Source of the DNA: Chloroflexi bacterium UBA6077
GTDB lineage: Bacteria; Chloroflexota; UBA6077
DNA: 64,000 bases
Assembly (NCBI GenBank): GCA_002436065.1
Contig: DIXP01000094.1
Location: 79,788-143,787 of the forward strand
Reading direction: 5' to 3'
The notes below the pieces were generated by a model. The model was not told the origin of the DNA. It did no database searches and saw nothing but the letters and a program-made list of their open reading frames with translations. Shown here piece after piece: positions 58,472 through 64,000 of the stretch. The position numbers and the translations under genes were made by a program. Numbering within the stretch: the stretch's first letter is position 1; each line of letters starts with the position of its first letter.

Positions 58472-59485
58472 CTACAACTGCGGTCGCGCGGTACTGCCAA
58501 CGTGCCGGTAGCGCTCCAGCACCCCAATAGGCGTTGCGACAGGCGCCATCTGACTCGACAGGGCGGAGAATGGGACGCGGCGCATACGCTGCACGCTCCG
58601 GCGCTTTGCCCACAGCCGCGGCAGCCCCAACGTCCCCGCAACCCGACCCCTCAGCCCGGCCGTGTCCCGCCTTGTCGCCACCCCATAGAGGGTGGCCGCC
58701 AGGTCGTAGGCCACGATCAGCGGCAGGGCGAGGCACAACTGCGGTAGAGGGTAGTTCTTGGCAATGGTCCACAGCTTGTTTCTGCCAAGATGATAGCTCT
58801 TGAAAGGGGAGCCCTCCACCCCCGTGGCGGAATGGACGTGGGCGACCTTCGCGGCGGGCGCGTAGAGGCAACGCCATCCGGCTAGCTGTGCGCGCCACGC
58901 CAAGTCTACATCCTCAAGGTAGGCGAAGAACTCCTCGTCGAACAGGCCCACCTCTTCCAGCATGACCCGCCTGTACAGCGCGGCACCGGCGCAGGGGCCA
59001 AACACCTCCACAACCTCGTCGCCCCCTCCATCCTGCTCTCCCCCCATCCGGTCCCAGGCGATGCCGGCCAGGTCTATCGCGATGCCGGCCGAGTTGATAG
59101 TCCCTAACTGGTGGGCGAACAGCATCTTGGAGGCCACCATCCCCACGCTGGGGTCGGCAAGTGCCGGCCCCAGCAACTGCTCCAACCACTGGGGATCGGC
59201 CTCGGTGTCGTTGTTGAGGGTCGCGATGAAAGGGGCACTGCTGGCCAGGATGCCCGCGTTGTTGCCCGCGGCAAACCCGAGGTTCCGATCCAGGGAAATC
59301 ACCCGGACCTTGGGATACTCCTCGCCAAGAAGCTCGACCGACCCGTCGGTCGAGCCGTTGTCCACCACGATGGTCTCGAAGGGCCGACAGCTCTGGTATG
59401 CCAGAGCCTCCAGGCACCTCTCCAGGTGGGCCCGCCCGTTCCAGTTGACCACGATGACAGAGACCAGGGGCGATTCGTCGGGCAT
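58472..59485 (-). CDS. Glycosyltransferase family 2 (rhamnosyltransferase-like)
   Basis: A 337-aa GT2 protein. VSVIVVNWNGRAHLERCLEA is the first strand, IVVDNGSTDGSVELL the second, and IATLNNDTEADPQWLEQL holds the DxD-like metal site; the later FFAYLEDVDLAWRAQLAGWR is characteristic of WbbL-type rhamnosyltransferases. A hydrophobic segment (LPQLCLALPLIVAYDLAATL) near residue 262 suggests membrane contact. It is the first gene of the minus-strand group that continues with fabZ and the GT9 genes. Confidence 0.88.
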   Translation of the reverse strand: MPDESPLVSVIVVNWNGRAHLERCLEALAYQSCRPFETIVVDNGSTDGSVELLGEEYPKVRVISLDRNLGFAAGNNAGILASSAPFIATLNNDTEADPQWLEQLLGPALADPSVGMVASKMLFAHQLGTINSAGIAIDLAGIAWDRMGGEQDGGGDEVVEVFGPCAGAALYRRVMLEEVGLFDEEFFAYLEDVDLAWRAQLAGWRCLYAPAAKVAHVHSATGVEGSPFKSYHLGRNKLWTIAKNYPLPQLCLALPLIVAYDLAATLYGVATRRDTAGLRGRVAGTLGLPRLWAKRRSVQRMRRVPFSALSSQMAPVATPIGVLERYRHVGSTARPQL

Positions 59486-59609
59486 GGATTTCCACTCCCC
59501 ACCGGATTGGGCAGGGCTAGTCTACCAGGTTTCGGGGCGGCTTTACACGCCGGTCGAGCCCCCAGTAGAATCGACGCAACCTTGGGGCAACCCTGTGGAG
59601 GACGCGGAC

Positions 59610-60233
59610 GTGCAGGACAACTACCGACCGGCGATGGAACTGGCCCAGTCGAGGCTGCGAGCCTTGGACCCTCGCCGGGTCGTGACGAGGAGCGGGGTCG
59701 AACTGCTCGCAACCGAGGCAGGGCAGCAGTACAGGGTGCGGCTACTGGGCCAGGAGTACCGTGTGCCCATACCCGAGGCGCGAGTCTACAGCGTCGTGAC
59801 CGATTCACCTGCCGGCACCTCCGTCAACCTGGTGGTCCTCCACTACTTGAGCACCGCCGATGGCAGCCCGATCACTGGGAATTGGATTCCCTTTCGGAGT
59901 CTGCCAGGCGGCAACGTCTACGAGCAGGCATTCCGGCAGCAGTGCCTCCGTCCACTCATCGATAGCTTCGGGTCCTATCCGGAGGGGTTCGAGCAGGCCA
60001 GCCTGGCTCTTGGGGGCGAGAAGGTGGCCATGGGCGACCGTTCCTTTACCTTCCGAGTGTTGCCCCACCTCCCTATGGCCTGCGTCCTCTGGTTAGCCGA
60101 TGAGGAACAGGGAGCAGAGGTAACCCTCCTGTACGACGCGGTGGCTCCAAATTGCCTCCAAACCGAAGACCTGGCCGCCCTGGGGCGCATGCTGGCCTTT
60201 GGCCTTATCAAGGCCTGGGGGAAGAGGTCGTGA
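59610..60233 (+). CDS. DUF3786 protein coupled to selA
   Basis: A 207-aa protein matching the DUF3786 pattern: VLHYLSTADGSPITGNWIPF with SLPGGNVYEQAFRQQCLRPL, and FRVLPHLPMACVLWLADEEQ near the C-terminus. DUF3786 proteins are often found in anaerobes near corrinoid and one-carbon genes; activity is unknown. GTG 59610 follows GGAGG by 8 nt; upstream in-frame starts run antisense to the GT2 gene and are unlikely. Its TGA overlaps the selA GTG (GTGA), implying coupled translation. Confidence 0.75.
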   Translation: MQDNYRPAMELAQSRLRALDPRRVVTRSGVELLATEAGQQYRVRLLGQEYRVPIPEARVYSVVTDSPAGTSVNLVVLHYLSTADGSPITGNWIPFRSLPGGNVYEQAFRQQCLRPLIDSFGSYPEGFEQASLALGGEKVAMGDRSFTFRVLPHLPMACVLWLADEEQGAEVTLLYDAVAPNCLQTEDLAALGRMLAFGLIKAWGKRS

Positions 60234-61618
60234 CCGAGGCCGCAGACACCCTAAGACAGCTTCCCAGTGTGGACCGACTCCTCAGAGAACCGGCCTCCGA
60301 GCAACTGGCCGGCCGCTACTCCCACGAACTGGTGGTCCAGGCCCTCCGCGATGCGATGGGAGACGCCAGGGCCGCGATGCGGGCCGGCGCTCCCCTCCCC
60401 GATGCCGACGCCATCCTGCGAGCGGCGGGGGCGCTCCTGGAGCGTTCCCTGCGCCCCTCGCTACGACCCGCCATCAACGCCACCGGCGTGATCATCCACA
60501 CCAACCTGGGCCGGGCACCACTCAGCGAGGACGCACTCCAGGCCATCCGAGAGGTAGCGATCGGCTACAGCAACCTGGAGTACCGGCTCGAGGAAGGGGT
60601 TCGAGGCTCGCGCCACGAGCACGTTTCCGGCCTGCTTCAGCGGATCACGGGCGCGGAGGACGCTATCGCCGTCAACAACAACGCCGCGGCGGTTCTGCTG
60701 ATCCTCTCGGCCCTGGCTCAGGGCAGGGAGGTCATCGTCTCCAGGGGGCAGGCTGTGGAGATAGGCGGCGGCTTCCGGATCCCCGACGTGCTGCGGCAAA
60801 GCGGGGCGAGACTGGTAGAGGTAGGCACCACCAACCGCACCTACATACGCGACTACGAAGCGGCGATCACGGAGGATACGGCCATACTCCTCCACGTCCA
60901 TCCCAGCAACTTCCGGGTGGAGGGCTTCGTCCACTCGGCGTCCATCGACGAACTGGTGGCGCTAGGTCGTCAGAAGGGGGTCGCGGTGGTGGACGACCTG
61001 GGCAGCGGCACCCTTCTGGACACCACTCGATACGGCCTCCAGCACGAGCCGACGGTGCAGGAGCGGATCGAAGCCGGCGTGGACCTGGTGTGCTTCAGCG
61101 GCGACAAGCTGCTCGGCGGACCCCAGGCGGGGTTGATCGCGGGGAAGGCGGAGTATATCGAGAGACTGCGTCGACATCCCCTCGCACGTGCGATCCGGGT
61201 GGACAAGATGGCCATCGCCGCCCTCACGGCCACACTGCGCCACTACATCCTGGGCGAGGCCGAGCAGAAGGTGCCGGTGTGGCGGATGATGGCCATGCCG
61301 GTGGGGGAGATCGAAGCCCGGGCGACCAGGGTGCTCCGGCGCATCCGGAAAGGCGGGTTGCAAGCGGAGTTGGTGGCCGGCCTCTCCACGGTCGGCGGTG
61401 GGTCACTCCCGGGGGAAACGCTGCCAACCCGGCTGATTGCCATCGTCTCCGGCCAGGATGGCCCCGCCCCCATGGAGATCGCCTCGCGCCTCCGACAGAT
61501 GGTCCCGGCCCTGGTCGCCCGCCTGGAGAAAGAGCAGCTTCTCCTCGATCTCCGAACGGTCCAGCCGGAGGAAGATCGTACCCTGGCCAACCATCTCATC
61601 GTAGTGGCAGGCAAGTAG
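60230..61618 (+). CDS. selA: L-seryl-tRNA(Sec) selenium transferase
   Basis: A 462-aa PLP enzyme converting Ser-tRNA(Sec) to Sec-tRNA(Sec) with selenophosphate. An N-terminal tRNA-binding segment (LRQLPSVDRLLREPASEQLA) precedes the fold-type I core with INATGVIIHTNLGRAPLSED, a diagnostic SelA block, and the PLP lysine in CFSGDKLLGGPQAGLIAGK. Length matches E. coli SelA (463). The GTG start at 60230 overlaps the DUF3786 stop. selB lies 1.1 kb downstream, separated by one opposite-strand gene. Confidence 0.95.
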   Translation: MTEAADTLRQLPSVDRLLREPASEQLAGRYSHELVVQALRDAMGDARAAMRAGAPLPDADAILRAAGALLERSLRPSLRPAINATGVIIHTNLGRAPLSEDALQAIREVAIGYSNLEYRLEEGVRGSRHEHVSGLLQRITGAEDAIAVNNNAAAVLLILSALAQGREVIVSRGQAVEIGGGFRIPDVLRQSGARLVEVGTTNRTYIRDYEAAITEDTAILLHVHPSNFRVEGFVHSASIDELVALGRQKGVAVVDDLGSGTLLDTTRYGLQHEPTVQERIEAGVDLVCFSGDKLLGGPQAGLIAGKAEYIERLRRHPLARAIRVDKMAIAALTATLRHYILGEAEQKVPVWRMMAMPVGEIEARATRVLRRIRKGGLQAELVAGLSTVGGGSLPGETLPTRLIAIVSGQDGPAPMEIASRLRQMVPALVARLEKEQLLLDLRTVQPEEDRTLANHLIVVAGK

Positions 61619-61642
61619 GGGATAGGCCACTTCGGCCGAGGC

Positions 61643-62443
61643 CTACTTCGCCAGGTCCGCGATGACCAACCCAACGCCGGCAACCCCCGAGGCGATTGCT
61701 CCAGCCAATAGCCGGTGAATCTTCAACCTGGCAGATCTGACGGACTCCTCAGAGTCGAGCGAGATGATGAACTTCCCCTTGCCGCTGGGTTTCTGGATAC
61801 TCAAGATCCCCGAGGAGTCCGCGGCCTCCCCCAGTACGTGGACGTTGCTGCTTACGGGGAGAATCCTCTCCCGAAAGTGGTATCCAAGGGTGCGTCCGTC
61901 CGACAGCATCTGGCCAACCAGCGCACCCACATCGAAGCTGTACCCACCGAGAGTGATGACACCGCCGACAGTGGACTCGAAGCGATCCACCACCTGAATC
62001 GCGGCGACATCGGCGCCCATCGGGTCCACCCAGGTGGGACCGGTCGCGTCTTCTACCCAGAAGGGCACGGACCGCGTGTTGCTGAATACCGTCTCGGAGC
62101 CACGCCTGGTCTTGCGGACCTGCTGCTTCGTCTGGGAGTCGGTATCCCTGCGATCCTCTTCATACTCTCGAGTGACCGTCACCGAGGAGTAGAGACAGGG
62201 CTCCTTGGCCATCTCCGAGGTGAGAGGCTTGTCGGACCTGGCTATCCCGCTCACCTCGGCGATCTGCTTGAAGCTCCCAGGCTCCCCAAGCCGCTCCGCC
62301 ACATACTCGCAGGCCTTTTGCAGCTCTCGGGCCGTCACGGCCAGCGTTCCTTGGATCTCCACCAACTTGCCCTGCTGTGACCGACGCACCAGCAGAAGGA
62401 TCCCCGCGACGATGATGAGTACGATTCCAATGACGGTGACCAT
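61643..62443 (-). CDS. GIDE-domain membrane protein
   Basis: A 266-aa protein with one N-terminal hydrophobic helix (TVIGIVLIIVAGILLLVRRS), a GIDE/MULAN-type domain (about 50-240, including CEYVAERLGEPGSFKQIAEV and EPCLYSSVTVTREYEE) and a C-terminal hydrophobic helix. Bacterial GIDE proteins lack the RING of the mitochondrial ligase; function unknown. ATG 62443 has GGGGAGG 6 nt upstream; the open frame extends to 62749 but through a repeat. Its 3' end is 25 bp from the selA stop (convergent). Confidence 0.72.
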   Translation of the reverse strand: MVTVIGIVLIIVAGILLLVRRSQQGKLVEIQGTLAVTARELQKACEYVAERLGEPGSFKQIAEVSGIARSDKPLTSEMAKEPCLYSSVTVTREYEEDRRDTDSQTKQQVRKTRRGSETVFSNTRSVPFWVEDATGPTWVDPMGADVAAIQVVDRFESTVGGVITLGGYSFDVGALVGQMLSDGRTLGYHFRERILPVSSNVHVLGEAADSSGILSIQKPSGKGKFIISLDSEESVRSARLKIHRLLAGAIASGVAGVGLVIADLAK

Positions 62444-62748
62444 GGTTGCCTCCCCGTCAACTCCTTCCTCTGCATGGGTGCCTGAACCGCATAGGGCCTG
62501 AACCTCGTGTAGGGGCGGTTCGCGAACCGCCCCTACAGTCCATGGGAGAGCATGGCGACTGCGTTCAGTGTCCCGTGCAGAGATCAGTACTGCCGTGACT
62601 GAGTTTCTTGTATGCAATTCTAGAACCTGGAAACGCGGCAGGTGAACAGCTCGGCGAGCGGCCGCGGTGTCGATGTCACTGCTCTTTCTCCATACTGCGG
62701 GGGGAGGATATAATTCCCTTAGTCCAACGAAAATCATCGGAGCAGCCA
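62444..62748. other. Divergent gap with palindrome and selB -10 element
   Basis: 62508-62537 is a perfect 30-bp palindrome (TGTAGGGGCGGTTCG and complement) of the GTAGGGGCG class. TATAAT at 62709-62714 is a perfect -10 for selB, though no clear -35 lies 17 bp upstream. I looked for a tRNA-Sec gene here and did not see one. Confidence 0.5.
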
Positions 62749-64000
62749 TTGTACGTAATCGGCACGGCGGGCCATGTGGACCACGGCAAGTCCACTCTCG
62801 TCAAAGCGCTGACCGGCATAGATCCCGACCGTCTCCAGGAGGAGAAGGATAGGGGCATGACCATAGACCTCGGGTTCGCATGGCTCAAGCTGCCTAGCGG
62901 GCAAGAGGTCAGCATCGTGGACGTGCCCGGCCATGAACGGTTCATCAAGAACATGCTGGCCGGCGTCGGCGGGATTGACGTCGCCCTGTTGGTCGTGGCA
63001 GCCGACGAGGGCCCGATGCCTCAAACCGACGAGCACCTGGCGATCCTCGACCTGCTCGGCATCTCCCGTGGGGTTGTCGCCCTCACGAAGGCCGACCTGG
63101 TGGACGATGAGTGGATGGAGTTGGTGAAGGCCGAGGTGGAGGAGAGGCTGACGCCCACATCGCTGGCGAACTCGCCCCTGATTCCGGTCTCCGCCGTCAC
63201 GGGCCGGGGGCTACCTGAACTGCTGTCGACCCTGGACAGTCTGCTCAAGGCCATCCCACCAAAGCGGGACGTAGCCAAGCCTCGAGTTCCGGTGGACCGG
63301 GTCTTCACCATCGCGGGATTTGGCACCGTGGTCACGGGCACCCTCATCGACGGCGACCTCAAGGTGGGGCAGGAGGTGGAGATCTTGCCTTCAGGCAAGA
63401 AGACCAGGATTCGCGGGATCCAGTCCCACAAACGGAAGGTAGACACGGCTCACCCGGGCAGCCGGGTCGCCGTGAACCTGGCTTCCATCGCGACGGATGA
63501 AATCCAGCGCGGGGAGGTCATGACGACCTCCGGGTGGCTGCGACCCACCAAGGCCGTGGACATTAAGCTGCGCTTGATCAAGGCCGCACCCAAGCCGCTG
63601 GAGCAGGGGGACAGCCTCACCTTCCACACGGGCGCCACCGAGACCGTGGCCAAGCTATCCCTGCTGGACGCCAACACCCTCGAGCCGGGCCAGACTGGAT
63701 GGGCACAGCTACGGCTGGCTGACCCCGTGGCGGTCGCCAGGGGAGACCTTTTCATCGTTCGCATCCCGTCGCCCAGCTTTACCGTCGGCGGCGGCTCGGT
63801 GGTCGATCCTCATCCCAAGCGACACCGTCGCTTCCAGGAGGAGCTGCTGCGCAAGCTGAGCACCCTGGAGCAGGGCAGTCCGGAGGAGATTGCCCTGGGA
63901 CAGTTGCCGCCGGCAACGCCCCTGGACCTCCACACCCTGTCGCTCCGCACAGGGCTCCCCCAGGATCAGCTCCGCCAGGCCGTATCCACCCTGCTCACCC
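62749..64000 (+). CDS. selB: Selenocysteine-specific elongation factor, truncated by window end
   Basis: The first 417 residues of SelB. The GTPase domain has VIGTAGHVDHGKSTLVKALT (P-loop), DRGMTIDLGFAWL (G2), VDVPGHERFIKNMLAGV (G3) and ALTKADLVDDE (G4). EF-Tu-like domains 2 and 3 follow (about 180-345), and a winged-helix domain begins at the edge. It delivers Sec-tRNA to UGA codons with a SECIS, here that of the formate dehydrogenase. TTG 62749 (MYVIGTAGHVDHG) has GGAG 6 nt upstream. The gene continues past 64000. Confidence 0.95.
   Translation, partial: MYVIGTAGHVDHGKSTLVKALTGIDPDRLQEEKDRGMTIDLGFAWLKLPSGQEVSIVDVPGHERFIKNMLAGVGGIDVALLVVAADEGPMPQTDEHLAILDLLGISRGVVALTKADLVDDEWMELVKAEVEERLTPTSLANSPLIPVSAVTGRGLPELLSTLDSLLKAIPPKRDVAKPRVPVDRVFTIAGFGTVVTGTLIDGDLKVGQEVEILPSGKKTRIRGIQSHKRKVDTAHPGSRVAVNLASIATDEIQRGEVMTTSGWLRPTKAVDIKLRLIKAAPKPLEQGDSLTFHTGATETVAKLSLLDANTLEPGQTGWAQLRLADPVAVARGDLFIVRIPSPSFTVGGGSVVDPHPKRHRRFQEELLRKLSTLEQGSPEEIALGQLPPATPLDLHTLSLRTGLPQDQLRQAVSTLLT

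Noticed and set aside
62444..62748. Possible tRNA-Sec gene near selA/selB
   Set aside because: No long acceptor/variable arm, TTCGA-type T loop or UCA anticodon arrangement could be fitted; the palindrome there is a dispersed repeat.

Overview
The window is a GC-rich bacterial chromosome segment. It holds about 57 protein genes, one intact tRNA gene and many dispersed palindromic repeats. Gene content and order point most plausibly to a Chloroflexota-like bacterium: rpmI-rplT-TrmH-pheST order, an AmaP/Asp23-type anchor next to scpB, PdxST with a MocR regulator, several cofactor and redox enzymes, and frequent GTG/TTG starts. This is inference from gene content; no rRNA or other phylogenetic marker was compared.

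Layout. 235-9050 is a nine-gene minus-strand glycan operon: hldE, a small HTH protein, gmhB, three GT9, two GT4 and one GT2 glycosyltransferases. 9334-13432 carries scpB, an AmaP-like protein and a YfhO-like membrane protein. 13969-22142 carries the ribosomal/translation block (rpmI, rplT, TrmH-family methylase, pheS, pheT), then CvpA and PolX. 22354-23497 holds tRNA-Pro, a DUF433/DUF5615 toxin-antitoxin pair and a 48-bp partial copy of the tRNA, which together look like a very small integrated island. 23828-30621 is a set of small redox and regulatory genes (PPOX, QueG-like ferredoxin, Crp, DsrE, two flavodoxins, cupin, serine hydrolase). 30726-36062 is a formate dehydrogenase operon whose catalytic subunit contains an in-frame UGA with a textbook bacterial SECIS hairpin. 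36174-43031 holds accessory genes, including an IMPase-ADP-ribosylglycohydrolase fusion and a NYN-domain protein. 43083-46165 is the vitamin B6 locus (pdxR divergent from pdxST). 46338-50131 has a tungsten-type aldehyde oxidoreductase with a MoaD-like protein and a CoA transferase. 50085-59485 is a second glycan/envelope region with GT9, GT2, PfkB and FabZ genes. 59610 to the window end carries selA and selB.

How parts fit together. selA and selB in this window supply two of the factors needed to decode the UGA in the formate dehydrogenase; selC and selD were not seen here. The heptose genes (hldE, gmhB) plus six GT9 domains across two loci suggest ADP-heptose-dependent surface glycans. The Crp, flavodoxin, DsrE and formate dehydrogenase genes suggest an anaerobic or facultative redox lifestyle.

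Most unusual feature. A family of about 155-bp elements with terminal inverted repeats (TAGTG ends) and nested hairpins occurs between genes and also inside two GT9 genes. There it is read in the same frame and orientation and adds about 50 residues. One of those genes also carries a 15-bp minisatellite growing from such a hairpin. The other is a double-GT9 fusion whose linker is made of other palindromic repeats. This resembles the Rickettsia palindromic element phenomenon and is the best candidate here for something under-described.
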